From: Nitrospira sp.
Lineage (GTDB): Bacteria > Nitrospirota > Nitrospiria > Nitrospirales > Nitrospiraceae
Length of the DNA: 32,002 bases
Assembly: GCA_013140455.1 (NCBI GenBank)
Contig: JABFSU010000120.1
Location: 1 to 32,002, forward strand
Direction of reading: 5' to 3'
This document shows positions 25,185 through 32,002 of this stretch, piece after piece; positions within the stretch are counted from its first letter, which is position 1; each line of letters opens with the position of its first letter. Under the pieces are notes generated by a model, which worked only from the letters and a program-made list of their open reading frames with translations, did not search any database and was not told where the DNA came from. The position numbers and the translations under genes are program-made.

Positions 25185-26723
25185 CTAGTGAACCAGGATG
25201 ATTCGCGTCGCTTCTTCCAATAGTTGCCGGATGGGCTGAGGGAGGAAGAACCCAAATCCCACCAACGCCGCAGCGAGCACGATGATCGGCAGATGGCCCA
25301 AGGTCCAGGCTTCTCCCCGGACGATTCCCTCAGGCGGGGTGCCCCAGACCATATTGGTGATGCGATAGAGCAAGCCACTGAATGCAAGTACGGAGCAGAG
25401 CAGAAACAGTCCAGTGAGGCTCAGGCTGGTGAATCGGTTCGAGAAGGCAACGGTCACCATCCCGCCGCTGTTGCTCAACCATTGTCCCGGAATCCCTTGT
25501 GCAGCCAGGGCTGTGACGATTTGCACCTCGCTGACAAATGAGGCGAAGGGAGGAAGGGCCGATAAGGCCAGTCCCGCGATCATCAAGGCCATGGCGGTCC
25601 AGGGCTGCGCAATGGCCAGCCCCTGCACCTGACCGATCTCCACCGTGTGAAAGCGACGGTGAATGTTGCCTGCGGCAAAAAACGCCATCGACTTGGCGAA
25701 TGCATGATTCAGCAAATGAAACAGCCCACCGAAGGCTCCCAGCGGACCCCCGACCCCGAAGCCGATCATGGCGATCCCCATATGCTCGATGCTGGAGTAG
25801 GCGAACAGCCGTTTATAGTTGTGCTGAATGAGGATGAAAAACGCGGCCGTCACAAACGAGGCAAACCCGAGCAAGGCTAGCAGTCCGCCGGTGAAGGCAG
25901 GGGAGACGGCGTGGTCGACAATCATCTTCATGCGGAGAATGGCATAGACTGCGACAATTTCGAGCACACCGGCCAGCATCGCCGCTACCGGAGCCGGCGC
26001 CTCGGTATAAGCCTCCGGCAGCCAGCTATGCATGGGCACGAGTCCCACCTTGGTGCCATAGCCCACTAGGATGAAAATGAAGGCCAACTTCAATACATGC
26101 GGATTTAACTGGTCGGCCACAGGCAGCAACTGTGTCACGTTCAGCGCTTCGCTGACGTCCCCCAGCACATGCAGCGAGGAATAATAGGTGAGCACCACGC
26201 CGAAGAGTGCGAGGGAAATTCCGACCGAACACAAAATGAGGTACTTCCATCCGGCTTCCAGGGACTCTCGCCGTCGCCAGAAGGCAATCAGGAAGGTTGT
26301 GGCGAGCGTCGTCGCCTCGATGGCCACCCATTGCACCCCGACACTGTTTGCGACGGTCGCAATGACCATCGCCAGCAGGAACATGTGAAAGAGGAAAAAA
26401 AAGAGGTTGAGCCTCGTGGGGGCGATCACTCCTCGCGCCACCTGGTCGTCCATGTAGGAACGCATGTAGAACGAACAGGCCAGCCCGACCGCCCCGATGA
26501 TGAAGAGAATGAACACCGACAAGGCGTCGAGATAGACCAACTGTCCCAGCGCCGTGAACGGGCCATCCTTCAATACGGTCCTGGTGATCATGATTTCTGC
26601 CCCCACGAGCAAACTCATACTCGTGAGGTTGATCGCGTGGAGGAGCGAAGACCGATGAATAAGCAAGCTCAACCCCCCCGCGAGCAGCGGGGAGATCAAC
26701 AACACAAGGACTTCGATTATCAC
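25185..26723 (-). CDS. hyfF: HyfF-like antiporter-type membrane subunit
   Basis: This is an integral membrane subunit of 512 aa related to NuoN/MrpA-type antiporters, with about 14 hydrophobic segments. The conserved Glu136 (WVAIEATTLATT) and Lys225 (GYGTKVGLVPMHSWLPEAY) of the ion channel are present, then EAPAPVAAMLAGVLE and LFAYSSIEHMGIAMIGFG. These subunits move protons or sodium ions across the inner membrane, driven by electron transfer in the peripheral arm. The start is the GTG at 26723: it follows GAAGGG and gives the hydrophobic N-terminus expected. The open frame continues 213 codons upstream, but that part is the antisense-like shadow of the hyfE gene and is not hydrophobic. Gap to hyfE is 14 bases. 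Confidence 0.9.
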   Translation of the reverse strand: MIIEVLVLLISPLLAGGLSLLIHRSSLLHAINLTSMSLLVGAEIMITRTVLKDGPFTALGQLVYLDALSVFILFIIGAVGLACSFYMRSYMDDQVARGVIAPTRLNLFFFLFHMFLLAMVIATVANSVGVQWVAIEATTLATTFLIAFWRRRESLEAGWKYLILCSVGISLALFGVVLTYYSSLHVLGDVSEALNVTQLLPVADQLNPHVLKLAFIFILVGYGTKVGLVPMHSWLPEAYTEAPAPVAAMLAGVLEIVAVYAILRMKMIVDHAVSPAFTGGLLALLGFASFVTAAFFILIQHNYKRLFAYSSIEHMGIAMIGFGVGGPLGAFGGLFHLLNHAFAKSMAFFAAGNIHRRFHTVEIGQVQGLAIAQPWTAMALMIAGLALSALPPFASFVSEVQIVTALAAQGIPGQWLSNSGGMVTVAFSNRFTSLSLTGLFLLCSVLAFSGLLYRITNMVWGTPPEGIVRGEAWTLGHLPIIVLAAALVGFGFFLPQPIRQLLEEATRIILVH

Positions 26724-26737
26724 AATAAACCCTTCAC

Positions 26738-27403
26738 TTATTCCTTCAGTACGGTGAGGTGGTTGGTGTCGACATTGTCGAACGCGTCTTGCAAACGATT
26801 CGTATAGATTCCCGCAATTAACGCCGCGATGAGCACGTCGAAGAACACTCCCAGTTCCACGATTAAGGGCATCCCGTAGGTGGCGGCGGTGGCTCCCAAA
26901 AATAAGCCGTTCTCCATGACCAGAAAGCCCACCAGCTGCGTGACGGCCTTTTGCCTGGCAATCATCGTGAAAAATCCGATGAGTACGATGGCCAGGGCGA
27001 TGGCCAGAGAATCGCGCGTGAGCAGAAAGCCCAGCGGAATGATGGGCTGCGTGATGAAGAAGGCCAGCATCACCAGCGCGCCGCAGATCAGCAGGCCGGC
27101 CGGTACGTTGACGTTCATCACCAATTCTCGCTTGACGTTCAGACGCTCGATGACTTTCTTGAGCACCCTCGGGATGATGACCACTTTGATCACGCCGGTC
27201 AGCGCCGCCGCGATGTAGATGTGATGGTTTCCGGTCAGGAAGGCCACCACCGCTGCCGTTAGGACGAGAAAGGCCGACTGCAGCGCAAACAAGTCGACGC
27301 AGGCGGAGAGCCGCCGCTGTGCCACGATGGCGAAACAGGTGAGCAAAAGTAAGGCTGAGCACAAGTCAACGAGCTGCGATCCGGTGTGGGGAGAAATCTG
27401 CAT
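26738..27403 (-). CDS. hyfE: HyfE-like membrane subunit
   Basis: This is a protein of 221 aa with about seven hydrophobic segments; the C-terminal half resembles NuoK. Recognisable parts are FLTGNHHIYIAAALTGVIKV with VIIPRVLKKVIERL, and ARQKAVTQLVGFLVMENGLF with a conserved membrane Glu, followed by FFDVLIAALIAGIYTNRL. This is the usual pattern of hydrogenase-4 component E. The gene lies 4 bases after hyfC and ends just before the hyfF start. It sits in the membrane arm between the antiporter-like subunits and the NuoH-like subunit. Confidence 0.9.
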   Translation of the reverse strand: MQISPHTGSQLVDLCSALLLLTCFAIVAQRRLSACVDLFALQSAFLVLTAAVVAFLTGNHHIYIAAALTGVIKVVIIPRVLKKVIERLNVKRELVMNVNVPAGLLICGALVMLAFFITQPIIPLGFLLTRDSLAIALAIVLIGFFTMIARQKAVTQLVGFLVMENGLFLGATAATYGMPLIVELGVFFDVLIAALIAGIYTNRLQDAFDNVDTNHLTVLKE

Positions 27404-27407
27404 CGGC

Positions 27408-28367
27408 TCAGCTCCGAAGAATGTAAAAGAACAGCAGTCCGAGCAACGCCAGGATAAAGGCGACGCCCAGGAGATCCGTCACGCGGAACAGCCGCAATTT
27501 TGCGAACATGCACTCGAGGACCCCGATCAGCACCGCAAGCCCTGCGATTTTCACCGCGTAGACCAGGAGCCCGATCCCCATCGCGGTCGGCGCCAGCGTG
27601 GTCGCGATGCCCCAGGGCGCGAAGACGTTGGCGATCAGCGAGAGAAATACGGCCAACTTCAGGCCGGCGGCCCATTCGATTAAGGCGAGATAGCGGCCCG
27701 AGTATTCTAGGACCATCGCCTCATGGATCATGGTCAGTTCCAGATGCGTGGCCGGATTGTCGACCGGCACCCGCCCGGTCTCGGCGAGCGCTACGATGAA
27801 CAGGGCTGCCAGTGCCATCAGATGCGGGGATGGATCGGTCGCGATCCCTTCCAACAACGCGGTCTTATGGACAATGGTGCTGAGATTGGTGGAGCCGGCG
27901 GTCAGTGCGATGGCAAAGATGGAGAGGATCATGGCCGGTTCTGTCAGCGACGCGACGATCGCTTCACGGCTGCTGCCCATCCCGCCGAACGCGGATCCGG
28001 CATCGAGTCCTGCGAGGATCAGAAAAAATGTTCCCAGTGCCAGGAGATACACGAGCGCGATGATGTTCCCAGAAAAGTTTAACGGTGTCTGTGAGATGAA
28101 CGTGGGAACCAGCAGACCCGCGGAGAGTGTGGAGGCGAACAGAATGTACGGTGTCGCAGGGAAGATCCAGGAGGTCGTTGTCGAAATTACCGGCTGCTTT
28201 CGGAAGAGTTTGGCGATATCGGCATAGGGCTGGAAAACGCTGGCGCCTTGCCGGCATTGGAATCGTGCCTTCACCTTGCGGATGAGCCCCACGAGGAAGG
28301 GAGAGACCGTGAGCAGCACGATGACCTGTGCCGTCACGAGCAACAGTGATTGAATGATAGGCGACAT
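27408..28367 (-). CDS. hyfC: HyfC/NuoH-like membrane subunit
   Basis: This is a 319-aa integral membrane subunit that links the peripheral arm to the ion-translocating arm. The family signature KARFQCRQGASVFQPYADIA (33-52) is followed by KLFRKQPV, and later by the conserved loop GRVPVDNPATHLELTMIHEA with acidic residues that line the quinone/proton path. About eight hydrophobic segments are visible. AGGAGA before the ATG overlaps the end of hyfB (14-base gap), so translation is probably coupled. Confidence 0.93.
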   Translation of the reverse strand: MSPIIQSLLLVTAQVIVLLTVSPFLVGLIRKVKARFQCRQGASVFQPYADIAKLFRKQPVISTTTSWIFPATPYILFASTLSAGLLVPTFISQTPLNFSGNIIALVYLLALGTFFLILAGLDAGSAFGGMGSSREAIVASLTEPAMILSIFAIALTAGSTNLSTIVHKTALLEGIATDPSPHLMALAALFIVALAETGRVPVDNPATHLELTMIHEAMVLEYSGRYLALIEWAAGLKLAVFLSLIANVFAPWGIATTLAPTAMGIGLLVYAVKIAGLAVLIGVLECMFAKLRLFRVTDLLGVAFILALLGLLFFYILRS

Positions 28368-28381
28368 TTTGCGTACTTCTC

Positions 28382-30406
28382 CTAGACGGCGAACAGCAAC
28401 AAGATCACCAGCGTCACGAAAATATAGGCCAGGTACAGATGGAGGCTGCCAGCCTGAAGAATACGCAGGCGGTCCGCGATTCTCATAAAGATATGGATCA
28501 CCGGATCGTAGAGGTACTTCTCAAAGACCGGCTCGATGTGAAACTCAAACTTCCGTTGTTTGGCGAAGTAGCGGGACTTTTGCAGAAACTCAGTTTCGAG
28601 CTTGATGGTCGGCTGGTAAATGGTGCTGAAGACTCGCTTAATCGGTTGGACAAATCCCGTGGCCGTGTACTCCATCCGTGGGGAGAGATTGATCCCGCAG
28701 CCCCAGGTCTTGTATGAGCGTGTCATCAGGCGGCCACCGAAGAGGAATGCCAAGAGGAGGCCAAGGAGGCCGCCCAGGATCAGCATGGCCGCCAACATGG
28801 GCGGTGAGATGCTGGAGAACTGCACGTCCCCTGGTGCCACGGCCCAGCCATCGAGTGCGAGGACCTTGTCGGTGATCGATACGCCGGTCAGCGGTGCGGT
28901 AATCCGGTCGAGGAGCGGCACGACGATCATGGGGGCGAGGCCAAGTCCGACGCACAGCAGGGCCAGGATGCCCATCCCGATCCGCATGGCAACCGGGACT
29001 TCTTCGGCATGGCGTGCATGGGCACTTCGTGGGAGAGCCAAGAAGGAAATGCCGAAAGCCTTGGCAAAGCAGGCCAGCGCTAAGACGCCGGTCAAGGCCA
29101 GCAGGGCCGCAGCGATCGGCAGCATCAACTTGAGGAATAGAGCCGGGAGTTGAAAGCTCAGAAAGAGTGTTTGGAACACCAGCCATTCGCTCACGAATCC
29201 ATTGGTCGGGGGGAGGGCCGAGATCGACACGGCGCCGATGAGAAAGAACAGACCGGTCCAGGGCATGCGACGCAGCAGCCCGCCGTACTCTTCCATATTG
29301 CGCGTATGGGTGGCGTAGAGGAGCGAGCCTGCTCCCAGGAAGAGTAAGGCCTTGAACATGGCATGGTTGATCGTGTGGTAGAGCCCGGCCAACAGGCCCA
29401 GCGCAGCAAATTCATTGAGCCCGTAGGTGTGAAAGATCATGCCGGCGCCGATGCCGAGCAAAATGATGCCGATGTTTTCCACGCTATGAAACGCCAGGAG
29501 ACGCTTGAGGTCATGTTCCATCAGCGCATACATCACACCCAGTATGGCCGAGAGGGTCCCGGCGAGCAGCACCACGAAACCCCACCACCAGGGGAATTGT
29601 CCCCCAAGGAAATCGAAGTAGACCCGGATGAGCGCATAGATGGCCGTCTTGATCATGACGCCGGACATGAGGGCCGAGACATGCGACGGCGCGGCCGGAT
29701 GGGCGTAGGGCAACCAGACATGCAACGGCACGATGCCGGCTTTTGTGCCGAAGCCGATCAAGGCGGCGAGAAAGACCAGGGTTCGCATCCCTTCCGGTAA
29801 GGCCTGCTCCGGATGACGAAAGGCATCAAACGAGAACGATCCAGCGGATTGAAACAAGATCAGATAGGTCAGGACCACAAAGGCGGTGCCGACGTGCGTC
29901 ATGACCAGGTAGAAGAATCCGGCGGGGCGGACGTCCGCCTTCTCATGTTCTGTGACGACCAGAAAGTAGGAGGCGAGAGACATCAGTTCCCAGACCATCA
30001 AAAAGAAAAGTCCGTTGTCGGCGAGCACGACGAGAGTCATGGAGAGAAGAAATCCGTTGAAAAGCGCTCCCAGCGCCGCGACAGAGACGCGTCCCTGGAA
30101 ATGCCGGACATACCCGACGGCATAGATCGCAGCGGCGAGGCCGACCAGCGAGATCGTGAAGACGAATAACGCCGCCAGGGGATCGAGACGGATCGCGAAC
30201 GTGAGCAGTGGGACGGTCGAGGCGATGGAGAGAGTGACCGGTTCAGGCGCAATGAGCCCAAGGAGTCCCAAGGCGATACCTGCACAAGTCGCGACGATGG
30301 CACAGATGCTGGCCGTGAGACTCTGTGTATTCAGCTGCCGCGGATAGAGCGGCAGAACCATGCCGGCCGCATAACCTATGAGAAGGACCCACAGTACATT
30401 CAGCAT
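28382..30406 (-). CDS. hyfB: HyfB-like antiporter-type membrane subunit
   Basis: This is a 674-aa integral membrane subunit related to NuoL and Mrp antiporter proteins, with about 15 hydrophobic segments. The key ion-channel residues are present: Glu140 (FLMVWELMSLASYF), Lys222 (GFGTKAGIVPLHVWLP) and Lys253 (SGVMIKTAIYALIRV). A hydrophilic stretch (about 570-640, SYKTWGCGINLSPRMEYTAT) and a last membrane helix close the protein, as in HyfB. It is the first of the hyf-like structural genes and follows two small genes on the same strand. The start ATG is clear but its ribosome-binding site is weak. Confidence 0.93.
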   Translation of the reverse strand: MLNVLWVLLIGYAAGMVLPLYPRQLNTQSLTASICAIVATCAGIALGLLGLIAPEPVTLSIASTVPLLTFAIRLDPLAALFVFTISLVGLAAAIYAVGYVRHFQGRVSVAALGALFNGFLLSMTLVVLADNGLFFLMVWELMSLASYFLVVTEHEKADVRPAGFFYLVMTHVGTAFVVLTYLILFQSAGSFSFDAFRHPEQALPEGMRTLVFLAALIGFGTKAGIVPLHVWLPYAHPAAPSHVSALMSGVMIKTAIYALIRVYFDFLGGQFPWWWGFVVLLAGTLSAILGVMYALMEHDLKRLLAFHSVENIGIILLGIGAGMIFHTYGLNEFAALGLLAGLYHTINHAMFKALLFLGAGSLLYATHTRNMEEYGGLLRRMPWTGLFFLIGAVSISALPPTNGFVSEWLVFQTLFLSFQLPALFLKLMLPIAAALLALTGVLALACFAKAFGISFLALPRSAHARHAEEVPVAMRIGMGILALLCVGLGLAPMIVVPLLDRITAPLTGVSITDKVLALDGWAVAPGDVQFSSISPPMLAAMLILGGLLGLLLAFLFGGRLMTRSYKTWGCGINLSPRMEYTATGFVQPIKRVFSTIYQPTIKLETEFLQKSRYFAKQRKFEFHIEPVFEKYLYDPVIHIFMRIADRLRILQAGSLHLYLAYIFVTLVILLLFAV

Positions 30407-30472
30407 GCGGTCGGGCTATCAGTAGAAATGGTACCGCTCCTCTTCCGTAGCATTAGGCAGTTGCTTTCTGAG

Positions 30473-30712
30473 TCACAACCGAGATTGCAACGGTCGGCCG
30501 GTTCGATTCCGGCAGCGGGCCATGCCTTCGCGGGCTTTGAGATTATTCGGGTCAGTATCCAGCACTGCCTTCCAGTTGAAGTGAGCCTCTTCGTACTGGT
30601 CCAGTCTTTCGAGTAAGAGCGCCAGATCGCACCGTGCAAGGAGATCGGTGGGACAGACTGTCAGCAGCTGCTGCAATTCAACCAGTCGTGTGATCCAAGA
30701 ATCATTCAACAT
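30473..30712 (-). CDS. Small TPR-type protein
   Basis: This is a short protein of 79 aa with one to two TPR-like helix pairs: DLLARCDLALLLERLDQYEEAHFNWKAVLDTDPNNLKAREGMARCR. The charged Arg-rich tail is encoded by a stretch that on the other strand resembles a tRNA T-arm. It lies 12 bases after a small membrane protein gene and 66 bases before hyfB, so it is probably co-transcribed with the hyf-like genes. It may be an assembly helper, but no function is known. Confidence 0.65.
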   Translation of the reverse strand: MLNDSWITRLVELQQLLTVCPTDLLARCDLALLLERLDQYEEAHFNWKAVLDTDPNNLKAREGMARCRNRTGRPLQSRL

Positions 30713-30724
30713 CGGAAGACTTGC

Positions 30725-30994
30725 TCACTTTCTGGGTGGAGATGAACCTGCAAGCCGGTCACGCGATGCTCGGTTCACAGATGTTGGCGAGGCGGTAAAC
30801 TCATTCCGAGCGGGCAACCGAAGGAGCGCCCGCACATCCCGTAACACTCCATACACAGCGACCAACACAATCAGTGTCATGGGGATGTTGAACGTCCAGA
30901 GGCCGATCGCGGTGCCGAGGGCCAGAGACAGGGCCGTGATGAAACAGATGATCTCCAGCCGTCCACTCAAGCTTGTACGCGCGGGCCCGCTCAT
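30725..30994 (-). CDS. Small membrane protein, two helices
   Basis: This is a protein of about 89 aa with two hydrophobic segments (LEIICFITALSLALGTAIGLW and IPMTLIVLVAVYGVLRDV) and a basic, hydrophilic C-terminus. I do not recognise a family. Another start (TTG at 31024) would add ten residues. It is the first gene after the spacer that follows the sigma-54 activator gene and appears to head the hyf-like operon. Real coding is supported by the amphipathic pattern and the 12-base gap to the next gene. Confidence 0.55.
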   Translation of the reverse strand: MSGPARTSLSGRLEIICFITALSLALGTAIGLWTFNIPMTLIVLVAVYGVLRDVRALLRLPARNEFTASPTSVNRASRDRLAGSSPPRK

Positions 30995-31153
30995 CTGCTC
31001 ATGCCATACTGCAACGCCTGTCAAAAGACAGTGCAGGGAAGATGCCCGCGGTCCGGTTGTGCGGACATTCGATGATGGCGTGAAAGAAATAGCGTACTTA
31101 CGAGCGAGAGGGGGTTCCCTTTACAAATTGTCCGGGCAGGTCTTCAGCGCTGT

Positions 31154-31168
31154 CTGCAAGACTTGCAG
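31154..31168. promoter_or_regulatory. Short palindrome in the spacer before the hyf-like operon
   Basis: CTGCAAG-A-CTTGCAG is a perfect 7+7 inverted repeat around one base. It lies in the 265-base spacer between the activator gene and the first small gene of the operon. It could be an operator or activator site; there is no direct proof. Confidence 0.3.
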
Positions 31169-31259
31169 GTGATCCTGAATTGACGGCGGTAGAGTCCCGC
31201 AAATATTGCAGCACGACATTAGATCTGCCCATGTGTTGGAGAGCAGAACGCGGTGGCGG

Positions 31260-32002
31260 TTAGGCGCGGATGCCGTATTCCTTGATTTTGTACTGGAGTG
31301 TCCGGAGGCTGATGCCTAAGAGCTTGGCGGCGTTTTCCCGATGATTGGTGACTTCAGCCAATGTCCGTTGGATGACATCTTTTTCGATCTGCTCCAAAGA
31401 AGTTCCTAATGTGACCAGCAATGTATGTGCGTTTTCCTTGCTGGCCTGGATCTCCTCGGGGAGGTGCTCCGGCTGAAGGGTTTTGTCCCGTACCGTCACG
31501 ACGAGGCGTTCCATCAGGTTGCGCAGTTGGCGAATGTTTCCCGGCCATCCATATAACCGAAACAGGCGCATGGCTTCCCGTGACACGTCTTTCGGTTCAC
31601 GGTGATGCTGCGTCGCGCACTCCGCGAGAAACCGGTCCACCAGCAGGGGAATATCATCCGCTCGATCACGGAGCGGTGGAAGGCGAATCGGCACGACATT
31701 CAGACGGTAATAGAGGTCTTCACGAAAGTCTCCCTGCTTGACGGCTTCCTCGAGATTGCGGTTGGTGGCCGCGATGATACGGACATCGACGGTGATCAGC
31801 TTGGTTCCCCCCAGTCGCCTGAATTCCTTCGTCTCCAACACACGCAGAAAATCGACTTGCGACTTGAGGGACAGTTCACCCACCTCATCCAACAACAGCG
31901 TGCCGCCGTTGGCCAGTTCGAACCGCCCGACTTTGGTCGCCATTGCGCCGGTAAAGGCCCCTTTTTCATAGCCGAACAACTCGCTTTCGAAGAGATTGTC
32001 GG
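31260..32002 (-). CDS. Sigma-54-dependent transcriptional activator (5' end outside window)
   Basis: This is the C-terminal 247 residues of an NtrC-type enhancer-binding protein. Visible are DNLFESELFGYEKGAFTGA (the GAFTGA loop contacts sigma-54), Walker B GGTLLLDEVGEL, the RxDLYYRLNV sensor region, arginine-rich LPPLRDRADDIPLL, YGWPGNIRQLRNLMERLVV and a C-terminal Fis-type DNA-binding helix-turn-helix (RENAAKLLGISLRTLQYKIK). Walker A and any N-terminal receiver or sensor domain lie beyond the window edge, so the signal it answers to cannot be told. It is on the same strand as the hyf-like genes and directly upstream of them, so it may regulate them. Confidence 0.93.
   Translation of the reverse strand, partial: DNLFESELFGYEKGAFTGAMATKVGRFELANGGTLLLDEVGELSLKSQVDFLRVLETKEFRRLGGTKLITVDVRIIAATNRNLEEAVKQGDFREDLYYRLNVVPIRLPPLRDRADDIPLLVDRFLAECATQHHREPKDVSREAMRLFRLYGWPGNIRQLRNLMERLVVTVRDKTLQPEHLPEEIQASKENAHTLLVTLGTSLEQIEKDVIQRTLAEVTNHRENAAKLLGISLRTLQYKIKEYGIRA

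Noticed and set aside
26724-27362. N-terminal extension of hyfF by 213 codons
   Set aside because: The extra part overlaps hyfE almost fully, is rich in Arg and Gly, and is not membrane-like; the GTG at 26723 gives the normal N-terminus.
30430-30523. Complete class II tRNA ending in the T-arm-like stretch
   Set aside because: The acceptor pairs only 5 of 7, and no anticodon stem of five pairs with a seven-base loop can be drawn.
30995-31259. Possible sigma-54 promoter for the hyf-like operon on the minus strand (TGCTGC...TTTGC near 31205)
   Set aside because: The invariant GG of the -24 element is missing (GC instead), so the match is too weak to call even though a sigma-54 activator is next door.

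Overview
The window looks like a chromosomal segment of a Gram-negative, non-enteric bacterium with about 55-60% G+C. The gene set fits a Nitrospira-like (Nitrospirota) genome best: dnaB with a TPR lipoprotein, a Myxococcus-style pilA with an ABC transporter, a hydrogenase-4-like complex without Ni-Fe ligands, and a short IlvD. This assignment is an inference from gene content and style; no rRNA or species marker is present.

Layout. 1-3221 (+): the end of the replicative helicase gene dnaB, then a TPR-repeat lipoprotein. 3222-3719: a gene-poor spacer with a possible sigma-54 promoter and a short cytochrome-oxidase-like peptide remnant. 3720-7089 (+): type IV pilin, a terminator-like hairpin, a membrane-anchored helical protein, an ABC ATPase and an ABC permease; the order matches pilA-pilG-pilH-pilI of Myxococcus. 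7209-10421 (+): a DegT-family sugar aminotransferase, a secreted trypsin-like protease, and an exported YD-repeat-like protein that ends at a strong hairpin. 10485-14904 (-): dnaJ-like, marC, Spy-like, PepSY and ilvD in one tight co-directional run. 15145-20930 (-): an envelope or glycan-type cluster of GT4 glycosyltransferase, PhyH-type dioxygenase, SGNH hydrolase and DUF1080 protein. An IS1182-like element (16520-18051, + strand transposase) cuts the SGNH gene exactly. 21155-22742 (-): a TtuA-like tRNA thiolase, then a PagL-like lipid A deacylase. 22976-30994 (-): two small genes, then hyfB-C-E-F-G-I homologues. 31260-32002 (-): the C-terminal part of a sigma-54-dependent activator, cut by the window end.

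The most interesting system is the hyf-like operon. It has two antiporter-like subunits, a NuoH-like and a HyfE-like membrane subunit, a NuoCD-like fusion and a NuoB-like iron-sulphur subunit. Both Cys pairs that hold Ni-Fe in hydrogenases are replaced in the large subunit, and no ferredoxin-type HyfH/NuoI gene lies between G and I. It is therefore probably not a hydrogenase. It belongs with the energy-converting-hydrogenase-related (Ehr) type of ion-pumping complex, whose electron donor and acceptor cannot be told from the sequence.

The second notable item is the IS insertion. Removing the element and one copy of the 4-bp target duplication restores one uninterrupted reading frame of 362 codons, so the insertion looks recent.
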